A stretch of 64,000 nucleotides of DNA from Piliocolobus tephrosceles (taxonomy: Eukaryota; Chordata; Mammalia; Primates; Cercopithecidae). Position numbers and translations under genes: made by a program. Positions 55,885-64,000 of the stretch are shown here, in pieces. The notes below the pieces were generated by a model. That model ran no database searches, was not told the origin of the DNA, and saw only the letters and a list, made by a program, of their open reading frames with translations. Each line of letters starts with the position of its first letter. Positions within the stretch are counted from its first letter, which is position 1. The stretch spans positions 2,817,256 to 2,881,255 of the forward strand of contig NC_045449.1 of NCBI RefSeq assembly GCF_002776525.5. Direction: 5' to 3'.

Positions 55885-56184
55885 TTTTTTTTTTTTTTTC
55901 TTTGAGACAGAGTCTCGCTCTGTCGCCCAGGCTGGAGTGCAGTGGCCGAATCTCAGCTCACTGCAAGCTCCGCCTCCCAGGTTCACGCCATTCTCCTGCC
56001 TCAGCCTCCCGAGTAGCTGGGATTACAGGCGTGCGCCACCACACCCGGCTAATTTTTGTATCTTTAGTAGAGATGGGGTTTCTATATGTTGGCCAGGCTG
56101 GTCTTGAACTCCTGACCTCAGGTGATCCGCCCGCCTTGGCCTCCCAAAGTGCCAGGATTACAGGCATAAGCCACCACACCCGGC
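55885..56184 (-). mobile_element. AluY/S
   Basis: Antisense full-length, starting about 80 bp after the exon 13 donor. Confidence 0.93.
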
Positions 56185-57422
56185 TAATCGGTCATTTTTA
56201 AAGCACCTACTGTGTGTCAGGCCCTGTTCTCTTCCCTGAGATATGGGGATAAGTGAGACAGTTTATATCCCTGGAGAGGACGGTGGGGGAAGAGCACGGG
56301 GATCATTATTAAATAGACAGTTATAGTACAGTGTGCCAGCACTAGGCTGGGAGGGAGGTCAGCGCAGCTCAGATAGTGACTGCTTCTGCCTGTGGGGGAT
56401 GGAGGGCGTGTTCAGGGAAAGCTTCCTAGAGGAGGTGGCTGATGAGCAACTGAATCTTGATATCGGATGAACCTTCTGCCAGGAGGAAAGAGTGGGGAAG
56501 GGAGGGCCGACCTGGCATGGGAAACAGCATAAGCAAAGGCCAGGAAGAACCAGAGCGTAACGTCAGGAGGGTTTGCTGTGGCCGAAGGACCCACGTGGGC
56601 TGGAATGGTGGAGACTCAGCTGGAGATGTTGGTTGGCTCAGATCCAGAAGAGCTTTGAGCTCGGGGAGGTGGGCTGCTGGTAAAGTGCTTACGCAGGAGA
56701 GTGAGGGGCTCGGTGTGTGTGCCAGCGGGATTGCTCTCACAGTGGCGTCATTGAGAACGACAGTGACAGGGACAGGTTGCAGGGCAGGAGGTACAGGAAG
56801 GCGGCCAGTTAGAAGCTCTTTACAGGAACCTAGGAGAAATGACGAAGGCTTGTACGGTATGGGAGGAAATGGTTTAGGGTCAAAGTTGGGAAGACTTGGT
56901 GGACTCCTGGTTGTAAGTGTTGGGGACGTGGGATTGATCGTAGGGTGACTCTCGGGCCTGCAGCCTGGGCTTTTTGATGACACCGTGGCCGAGTTGTGTC
57001 TGCGAAGGCTGGGCTGCTGAAAGGGCCGGTCCTTGTCTGTGTGAATGGCGGCCCCTGGCATCCGTGTGCATGGTTCTGGACGAACGTCTGCATGGAGAGG
57101 AGCAGTGGGGAGTTGGGTGCGTGGATGTGGAACTGGGGCAGAGGGCCGGGCTGGGATCCTCCACCATCAGGGTGGAGCTGTGGCAGCGGTGGGCTGACCC
57201 AGGGAGAAGGGCAGGGGGAGTACAGCAGGAGGCCAGGCGCACAGCCTTCGTCTTAGCTGCAGCATTTGTGAGCATGAAGCTCAGCCCAGCTGTAGGTCTC
57301 ACCGTTTCTGGGCCGGGCTGGGCAAAGTGCCAGCGCCCAGGTCAGATATCTGCAGCTCACAGGAGAGGGCACATCTCTGCTCTCAGAGCCCGCTTCTCCA
57401 TCCCCACCCTTTTCCCTTCTAG
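56185..57422. other. Intron before exon 14
   Basis: 56185-56330 ('gcacctactgtgtgtcaggc') and 56400-56640 ('ggaaagcttcctagaggagg', 'agcaaaggccaggaag') resemble MIR and another old dispersed repeat. The rest is unique. Confidence 0.5.
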
Positions 57423-57557
57423 GACCGGACCAGGGCTGCCCTCCTGGACAACCTTCACGATGAGCTCCACGCCCACACACAGGCCATGCTGGGACTGGGC
57501 CCAGAGGAGGACAAGTTTGAGAATGGAGGCCACGGGGGGTTCCTGGAGTCTTTTAAG
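57423..57557 (+). CDS. RAP1GAP2: RAP1GAP2 window exon 14 (135 nt, C-terminal helix and linker)
   Basis: Encodes 45 residues starting [20 protein letters not shown] and ending with a Gly-rich linker, [13 protein letters not shown]. The helix closes the catalytic domain, and the FLESFK end leads into the basic/Ser-rich tail (in RAP1GAP, FFESFKRVIRSRSQS). The acceptor is 'cccttctag' and the donor 'gtatga', a slightly weak donor. Phase 0 at both ends. The tail exon that should follow was not found before base 64000. Confidence 0.95.
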
Positions 57558-58516
57558 GTATGAGCGTCAGAGTGACTGATGGTTGCTGTGGGGTTGGGAT
57601 TGGGGAAGAAAGAAAGTGGTCCAAGGTCCATGGGATCCCGACCTCAGAGCCCACAGGCCAGCTAGAGGGGTGACAGGAAACGCAGGGGCATCCCAGGTGT
57701 TTGCAAAGGCGGGGGGCTTAGGAAGTGTGTGAGGCCGGAGCAGCCAACAGTTTCTTCAGCAGCCTCCCCTTCCTTCCTTGATCTGAGTCATCTCCTTCGG
57801 GCCCAGGAGTCTGATAAGCAGAGACAGGTAAAGAGGTGGCAGTCGGAGAGGAGCCGGAGCAAGCCAGGAACATTGGCGCTTTCACCTGCCTCCTCCTGGG
57901 TTGGGGAGCCCAGGGCAGAATGGCAGGAGCGAGGACTGCAGCCCTTACGGGTTTTCATAGCTGCTGTGGGCACCGCAATGACTCTTCCTAGCCAGCCGGC
58001 TGAGCATTGGAAGACCTGCCTGGGCAGGGGCCGTGGAACTATAGGCAAGTCCCTTCGGCCTTTACCAAGGGAAAAACTAACTAGAACAAGCTGCTAAAGG
58101 AAGCGGTGAGCTCCCCGTCCCTGGAAGTATTCAAGTGGAGCTCGGACGGCCCCCAGCTGGCGTGCAGTAGAGAAGATTTTTCATCTTACGCTTGCTGAGT
58201 GCTCGTTGGTCCACACGGCATGTAGATCCAGCATCTGGCTTGAGCCTGGCTGTCAGCCTGTGCAGGTGGTGGAACGGGTCTTGTTTTCACGAACACACAC
58301 AGGGACAGGACGAGGGACGCCACAGGCCTGCTCAGGTCCTTACACCGACGCAGAGGTAGAGCCTCATTTCACACGCAGGTCTTCTGATTCTCAGGTCAGT
58401 GTTCTGCTGGACTGCCTGTTAGAAAGGGATCTGGAAGGCTCCCATCTGGGGGCGTTATGTGTAGGGCTTTATGGGGAATGATATGTGGGGCCGAGGCGAC
58501 ACCCACCTCAATTAAA
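57558..58516. other. Intron after exon 14
   Basis: Unique. No next RAP1GAP2 exon (expected to start with a basic Arg/Ser-rich segment) is visible. Confidence 0.6.
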
Positions 58517-58527
58517 ACCTCAGCTCA

Positions 58528-58846
58528 GGCCGGGCGCGGTGGCTCAAGCCCGTAATCCCAGCACTTTGGGAGGCCGAGACGGGCGGATCACAAGGTCAGG
58601 AGATCGAGACCATTCTGGCTAACACGGTGAAACCCCGTCTCTACTAAAAAATACAAAACAAAACTAGCGGGGCGAGGTGGCGGGTGCCTGTAGTTCCAGC
58701 TACTCAGGAGGCTGAGGCAGGAGAATGGCGTGAACCCGGGAGGCGGAGCTTGCAGTGAGCCGAGATCGTGCCACTGCGCTCCAGCCCGGGCAACAGAGCG
58801 AGACTCCATCTCAAAAAAAGTTAGCTGTTATTACGAATGAACAAAC
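58528..58846 (+). mobile_element. AluY with extra 3' sequence
   Basis: After the A tail (to 58819) come ~27 bp including 'gttagctgttattacg' (58820-58835) before the second TSD. The TSD 'acctcagctc' is at 58517-58526 and 58847-58856. Confidence 0.9.
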
Positions 58847-58856
58847 ACCTCAGCTC

Positions 58857-59290
58857 TGTGGGATCCTGGGCAGTCTTTAAAGCCTCTTAAGGTGCAGCTT
58901 TCTTGTCAACAACGTAAAGATAAGAAGCAGGACCCCTGTCAGAGCTATCGTGAGAGTTCATTGATATCTTGCCTGGAAAATCCAGATTGCCTGGAATACA
59001 ATAAATGGTCAAAAATGTTAGCTGTTATTACGGTTGTATAAAGTGAAAGCCTCACATACATTATCTCACCTGGAGACTCGCAACTGCCCTCAGTGCCCTG
59101 GGAGGAAGGCCGTTATTTGGTGTGTAATGATTTTGGTATAATAATTCATACTCATTTTTAATAATTATGGGCATAGTATTCTGTGTGAGGAAACCATGCC
59201 TCAAAGAGACAAAATCATTTGTGGGAGCAGGTGGAGTTGAATCCAGGTCAGCCGGGTTCCAAATCCTGTGCTTTTAACGGCTATGTGACA
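58857..59290. mobile_element. MIR remnants, one sense and one antisense
   Basis: 58857-59040 sense ('ggatcctgggcagtctttaa' ... 'tgttagctgttattacgg'). 59060-59290 antisense ('ggaaaccatgcctcaaagag', 'gagttgaatccaggtcagcc'). Confidence 0.65.
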
Positions 59291-59817
59291 CCACCTCCCC
59301 CTTTCTGACTTTGTTAAGATTCCACCCACACTAGGCTGGGGCCCGGGCAGGCCTGGGGTCAGTCCCCGACTGCCCGGCTGGACCACAGAGAGCAGGGCAC
59401 GGCTCCTCCGGCCCTAGTTGGGGCCAGCTGCCAAGATTCCTCTTGGGGTTGGGGAAAGGAGCTAAGCTGCTTGTCCAGGCTGGTGGGAGATTCCTGGGGC
59501 ACCTGTTGTAGTTCTGATGGACAGTGGGAGCCAGGGTGAAATAGGAGACATTGGGAGATCAAGACAGAAGAGGGATGCGGAACAAGAGGAACAGAGGAAG
59601 AGAGAGGGCGCCAGGTCGGACAACCCAGTGAGATAGTGGAGAGTGTGAGATACAGTAAATGGGAAAACGGGCTTGGGTCTGGGGCCGGCAGGAAGGGGGG
59701 ACCACATCAAGCCTTCCACAGGCTCTAGACTCTTCCTTCCAGAGGCTCCACCACACTCCATAGCCTGCTTATCAAAATGTTCCGCATCCCTCAGTAAATG
59801 TAATTTATGTAGAACTA
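59291..59817. other. Intronic unique sequence
   Basis: Nothing recognised. Confidence 0.5.
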
Positions 59818-59827
59818 TAAGAGTTGA

Positions 59828-60104
59828 GGCCGGGAGCAGTGGCTCATGCCTGTAATCCCAACACTTTGGGAGGTCGAGGCGGGTGGATCACGAGGTCAGG
59901 AGATTGAGACCATCCTGGCCAACATGGTGAAACCCTGTCCCTACTAAAAATACAAAAATTAGCTGGGTGTGGTCGTGGGCGCCTGTAGTCCAAGCTACTG
60001 AGGAGGCTGAGGCAGGAGAATCACTTGAACCCAGGAGACACAGGTTGCAGTGAGCTGAGATCGTGCCATTGCACCCCAGCCTGGGTGACAGAGCAAGACT
60101 GTCC

Positions 60105-60149
<45 letters not shown>

Positions 60150-60330
60150 TCTGGGTGTGGTGGTGGGTGCCTGTAATCCCAGCTACTCAGGAGGCTGATG
60201 CAGGAAGTCGCTTGAACCCAGGAGGCTGATGCAGGAGAGTCGCTTGAACCCAGGAGGTGGAGCTTGCAGTGAGCTGACATCGCACCACTGCACTCCAGCC
60301 CGGTAACAGAGCGAGACTCCGTCTCAAAAA
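59828..60330 (+). mobile_element. Composite Alu: full dimer + (CAAAA)n + extra right arm
   Basis: A full sense Alu (59828-60105) is joined through a (CAAAA)n tract to a second right arm (60145-60330). One TSD, 'aRagagttga', flanks the whole. The second arm has a ~34-bp internal duplication ('aggaggctgatgcagga' twice). Confidence 0.9.
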
Positions 60331-60340
60331 AAAGAGTTGA

Positions 60341-60813
60341 GCTGCAGTTGGTGAGCCAACATAATGTTGTATCTTGCAGACATTTAATGAAGCACTTGTT
60401 TTGAGTTCTGTAGGTTTCTTGTAGGAAGATACTTATAGGCTTTGGACACTCTGCCCGTGTTATCCAGTGGAGGAGGTGGTCCAGCAGCTAAATACGGGTG
60501 ACAGGTATAAGGAGAGTGGCCTGAGGCCTCTCTGTCCAGTCCCCCGCCTCTGGCAGGAGTCGCAGTTGATCTGTGTTTGACTCCAGGGGGTCTGATGTAT
60601 TCCTAGAGGAGCTTACGAGAGAGGAAATGCTTTAAGACTTTATGACGACTCATCTTTGATCTAGGGATCCAGGGAATTCTTTTCAACACTAAATCCCTGC
60701 AACCGTAGGTTGAAGACAAGCCTGCTTCCAGATTCTGCTCTCACACCTAGCACTGTGGGAGACTGTGACAGTCACATGGAGTAAGCTTCGGGGCCCTGAC
60801 GGTCGTGACCAGA
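60341..60813. other. Intronic unique sequence
   Basis: Nothing recognised. Confidence 0.5.
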
Positions 60814-61122
60814 TTTATTTTTATTATTATTATCTTTTTTGAGACAGGGTCTTGCCCTGTCACCCAGGCTGGAGTGCAGTGGTGCGATCTCGGCTCACTG
60901 CAGCCTCCACCTCCTGGGTTCAAGCGATTGTCTTGCCTCAGCCTCCTGAGTGGCTGGGATTACAGGCGCCCGCCACCACACCTGGCTAATTTTTGCATTT
61001 TTAATAGAGATGGAGTTTCACCATCTTGGCCAAACTAGTCTCGAATTCCGGACCTCAGGTGATCCGCCCACCTCAGCCTCCCAAAGTGCTAGGGTTACAG
61101 GTGTGAGCCACCACGTCCGGCC
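60814..61122 (-). mobile_element. AluS with (TTA)n tail
   Basis: Antisense. The TSD is about 'Ygtgaccag'. Confidence 0.92.
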
Positions 61123-61495
61123 ATTTGTGACCAGCTTTTTTCCCTCCCAGCTGGGGAACACGAGCTCCCGTTCCCTGTCCCTTTCATCATTGCCCTCACA
61201 TCTCCCAAGCGTGGAGGCCTGAGCTGGGGGCAGGCCAGGCTCAGCCGGATGGAGCCCTGGGGCCTGGGGTGGATTCTGATGTTTAGGCCATGCCTGTGGT
61301 CAGGCCTGTGTGTCTGGCCCAGCTCAGAAAACCATCTCTAGTTTTGGTATTTTTTTCCTGGGCACCTTGGGCAGTGCTGTTGTGTCAACAGGACATTGCT
61401 TAGGGAGTTCAAGCAATGGGATCGCTCTTAAAAGAAGTGATATCTGAAATGATTCTAGAAAGAAGAGTTACACGCCTTTGTCTCTTCCTGTCAAA
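61123..61495. other. Intronic unique sequence
   Basis: Nothing recognised. Confidence 0.5.
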
Positions 61496-61804
61496 GTTTT
61501 TTTTTTCTTTTTCTTTTTTTTGAGACGGAGTTTTGCTCTTGTTGCGCAGGCCCAGGCTGGAGTGCATTGGTGCAATCTCAGCTCACTGCAACCTCTGCCT
61601 CCTGGACTCAAGCGATTCTCTTGCCTCAGCCTCCCAAGTAGCTGGGATTACAGGTGCTTGCCACCACACCCAGCTCATTTTTTGTATTTTTAGTAGAGAC
61701 ACCATCTTGGTGAGGCTGGTCTTGAACTCCTGATGTCAGGTGATCCCCCCACCTTGGCCTCCCAAAGTGCTGGGATTACCGGTGTGAGCCCCTGCGCCCG
61801 GCCT
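61496..61804 (-). mobile_element. AluS with small indels
   Basis: Antisense. It has an extra 'gcaggcc' near the start and a deletion at 'agagacaccatcttgg'. The TSD is about 'tgtcaaagYtt'. Confidence 0.92.
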
Positions 61805-62202
61805 CCTTCATGTCAAAGCTTTCATCTCCCAGGCTGATGGGAACATAACGGAATCCCCAGGGCTGAGAGCCATCTCAGCCGTCCATCCTTGCCCCTAGTG
61901 AGGCTGTTCGTCCCCCACGTCAGCACTGACCCATGGTCTTTCTCCTGAGCGGCAGACGTGCCATTGCCCTGTGCCTTGCCGCCTGGCACCTCACCCCACT
62001 TAGAGCAGTTCCTCACAGCTCACTTCTGTCCTCCTGGCTGTAATGGAAGCCTTTCTCCCATGAGACAGAACAGTTGGCTTTTGGACATCTAGACCTACTT
62101 TTCAAACTGAACTGCTTGGAGATATTCTCAGGAATCTGCTGGTTCTACAAACACTTCTAAAGTTTGCATTTTCACTTAGACCTAAAAAAAAATTCCAATT
62201 AT
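61805..62202. other. Intronic unique sequence
   Basis: Nothing recognised. Confidence 0.5.
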
Positions 62203-62218
62203 AAAGACTAAACGTTTG

Positions 62219-62510
62219 GCCGGGAGTGGTGGCTCACGCCTGTAATCCCAGCACTTTGGGAGGCCTAGGTGGGTGGATCACCTGAAGTCTGGAGTTTGGG
62301 ACCAGCCTGGCCAACATGGTGAAACCCTGTCTCTCCTAAAAATACAAACATTAGATGGGTGTGGTGGTGCATGCCTGTAATCCCAGCTACTTGGGAGGCC
62401 GAGGCAGGAGAATCACTTGAAACTGGGAGGCGAAGGTTGCAGCGAGCCGAGATGGCGCCACTGCACAACAGAGCCAGACTCTGTCTCAAAACAAACAAAC
62501 AAACAAACAA
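62219..62510 (+). mobile_element. AluS with a 3' deletion
   Basis: The TSD 'aaagactaaaYgtttg' is at 62203-62218 and 62511-62526. 'ctgcac' runs directly into 'aacagagcc'. Confidence 0.94.
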
Positions 62511-62526
62511 AAAGACTAAATGTTTG

Positions 62527-63594
62527 CAATGATCACTCCGAATTAAAAGATGTTCGCGTGGGATAAGTAGGTAAGGCCTGAAGCCGGCACTGCAAAGACA
62601 GCCCATGGGGCCACTGGAGTTGGGGGTCTGTGAGCAGATTCTCGGGAATCTTGCGAGAACAGCTTTCACGATGAAGGAACTGTACGTTCCTCACGTTTGA
62701 AAGATGCTGATCTCTAGACCACTCTCAAATGCCATTCTCAGTCACCGCCAGCTGTTGATGAGGTTGTTATTGGTCCGTAATGCAATGAAAAGTGATGATA
62801 CTTGCTGTACTGACATGATACAGACGTAGAGCACATGCAGACCACATTTTGAGAAATGCTGAGCTCCCCAGCCCTCCACTGACCTCCTTGCAGAGAGGTG
62901 GAGCAGAGGACCAGGGAGGAGAAGGCTGCTGGGCTGGCTGTGACGGACCCGGACCGTGGCAAGCGGGGAGTTGTCAGGTTCATTTCTCCCAGCCTTTGAG
63001 GGACTGTGATAGTTGATGCATTGGTCTGACCTGACCCCTAGTGGCAAGAGAGGCCGCGGCTATCCCTGGCCGTCTTTGTGGCCCTGCCGTACCTGCAGGG
63101 AGGTACCTGTAGGTGGGTCCCCCTAGTGGTGCCAGTGATGGCGGGTGGAGCCCAGCAGGGCCCTCACGTAGAATCCGTGGTCTTTGGCGCCTTTGCCCCC
63201 TCCTCTTCCTCCTGGCAGGGGGTTGTGATGTCAAGATGGCCCCACTGTTTTGGGGGTCCAACGAGAGAGCTCAGGCCTTGTGCTTGTCCCTGCTCCACTC
63301 CTGGATCAGAGCCACGGTCTCTTGGAGCAGAGTTGGCATCTGCAGGCATTTGCCCCGCTAGAGGGACAGAAGAGCCAGTGCTGACTCCTCACACTTACCT
63401 CGCTGACTCTGGTGGCTGCACCAGGGCTAACTGAGGAGCCAGTGTCCTCCCTGACGCCAGCCTTTGAGGTTGCTTTTTTTTTTTTTTCCATGGGAACCGT
63501 GAAACTTCTTGATTTCTTATCGTCCTTTGGTCATTCACCAGTTGAATTGTATTTTCAACCTAGACCACTTTTTAATATACAGGGACCCTTTTAA
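62527..63594. other. Intronic unique sequence
   Basis: 62690-62870 weakly resembles an old DNA element. Otherwise GC-rich unique sequence without an exon. Confidence 0.45.
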
Positions 63595-63745
63595 CTGGAG
63601 CCCAAGGTTCTGGGTTTGGATCCTGGCTCCATCTCTTACCTGCTATGTGGCCTTGGGCAATAATTTACCCTTCAGAACCTTTTCTGTTCATTGCCTGTCC
63701 TCTCTGCATCTCAGAATTGTAGAAATTCAATAGATCTTGTATGTG
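63595..63745 (+). mobile_element. MIR remnant
   Basis: 'ctgggtttggatcctggctc', 'gctatgtggccttgggcaat', 'gcatctcagaattgtag'. Confidence 0.75.
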
Positions 63746-63913
63746 AAGCTCATGAGACCAGATAGTATTACACAGCAGTTACTGTGTCCCACATGGACTC
63801 CTTTCTGGGAAAGAGACAGGGAGGAATACAATCACATGTCACTCAACGACGGGAAATACGTTCTGAGAAACGCGTCACTTGGCGTTTGGTCGTTGTGTGA
63901 ACAGCAGGGTGTA

Positions 63914-64000
63914 CACAGACCTGGGTGGTCTAGCCTCCGACACACGCCGGCTGTAGAGCCTGTGGCTGCCAGCACAGACCTGGGTGGTCTAGCCTCCGAC
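63914..64000 (+). repeat. 59-bp tandem repeat cut by the window end
   Basis: The 28-bp block 'cacagacctgggtggtctag'+'cctccgac' occurs at 63914-63941 and again, identically, at 63973-64000, 59 bp apart. The array probably continues beyond the window. The preceding 63826-63913 is CpG-rich ('cactcaacgacggg', 'tacgttctgagaaacgcgtc') and resembles a known interspersed repeat whose name I cannot fix. Confidence 0.75.

Larger units (their letters stand above)
5208..57557 (+). other. RAP1GAP2: RAP1GAP2 gene, internal part (14 coding exons)
   Basis: Fourteen exons with AG/GT borders join into one open frame of 443 codons (36, 45, 33, 213, 104, 79, 54, 84, 101, 130, 156, 72, 87 and 135 nt). The product is a Rap-specific GTPase-activating protein. 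The joined protein matches my memory of human RAP1GAP2 almost throughout and differs clearly from the paralogue RAP1GAP, for example in the acidic CEEEEEDNLSP stretch and the TPGTETPSYK loop. The Rap-GAP domain occupies roughly residues 190-400 of the joined fragment. The start codon exon and the Ser-rich C-terminal tail are outside the window. Introns range from 376 to 15,391 bp. Only the exon 5/6 and 9/10 junctions split a codon. The assignment to RAP1GAP2 is firm; species and isoform are not determined. Confidence 0.96.

Noticed and set aside
5208..57557. Assignment to the paralogue RAP1GAP
   Set aside because: The acidic CEEEEEDNLSP loop, IKLEEQK and TPGTETPSYK segments fit RAP1GAP2, not RAP1GAP.
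57558..64000. Possible next RAP1GAP2 exon (Arg/Ser-rich tail)
   Set aside because: I scanned for an acceptor followed by a basic RxIRxRSxS-like coding segment and saw none; the tail probably lies beyond the window.

Overview
The window is primate genomic DNA, almost certainly from an Old World monkey. It is packed with about 60 Alu insertions. Many belong to a young AluY class whose right arm reads 'gagatccggccactgcac' instead of the usual 'gagatcgcgccactgcac'; that variant is, to my knowledge, typical of cercopithecine (macaque/baboon-type) AluY lineages. There are no bacterial-type genes and no complete intron-less gene. Two runs of exactly 100 N (6219-6318 and 43828-43927) are assembly gaps, each lying in or beside an Alu.

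The only protein-coding gene I can support is a plus-strand, multi-exon gene: RAP1GAP2 (Rap1 GTPase-activating protein 2, older name GARNL4). Fourteen internal coding exons are present between 5208 and 57557. All have AG acceptors and GT donors, and they join into one uninterrupted frame of 1329 nt (443 codons). They encode a GoLoco-like N-terminal motif, the dimerisation/N-terminal lobe region and the whole Rap-GAP catalytic domain, including the catalytic helix with its Asn 'thumb' (codon 48777-48779). The first coding exon(s) lie upstream of base 1 and the C-terminal Ser-rich tail exons lie beyond base 64000; I looked for both and did not find them.

Layout: 1-5207 is the upstream intron (minus-strand old L1 remnants, Alus, unique sequence). 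5208-13872 holds exons 1-5 of the window in a fairly GC-rich setting, with a G-rich minisatellite starting at the exon 4 donor. 13873-29263 is one 15.4-kb AT-rich intron made largely of ancient L1 pieces, a Tigger DNA transposon with a relic transposase, and Alus. 29264-34483 holds exons 6-8, with a 67-bp triplication just before exon 7. 34484-40934 is an intron with a MER5A-type element, antisense L1 remnants and a 57-bp minisatellite that grew inside an L1. 40935-48908 holds exons 9-11, with a 121-bp local duplication beside an assembly gap and a 41-bp minisatellite. 48909-57557 holds exons 12-14. 57558-64000 is the next intron, ending in a 59-bp tandem repeat cut by the window edge.

Functionally all exons serve one protein, which accelerates GTP hydrolysis on Rap1 by supplying an asparagine side chain. 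I found no undescribed gene system. The most unusual signals are the minisatellites seeded in old L1, MIR or unique sequence next to exons, the local duplications, a composite Alu, an inverted repeat at 14854-15014, and an unidentified ~0.5-kb insert inside an old L1. Repeat family names are from memory of consensus sequences, without a RepeatMasker run.
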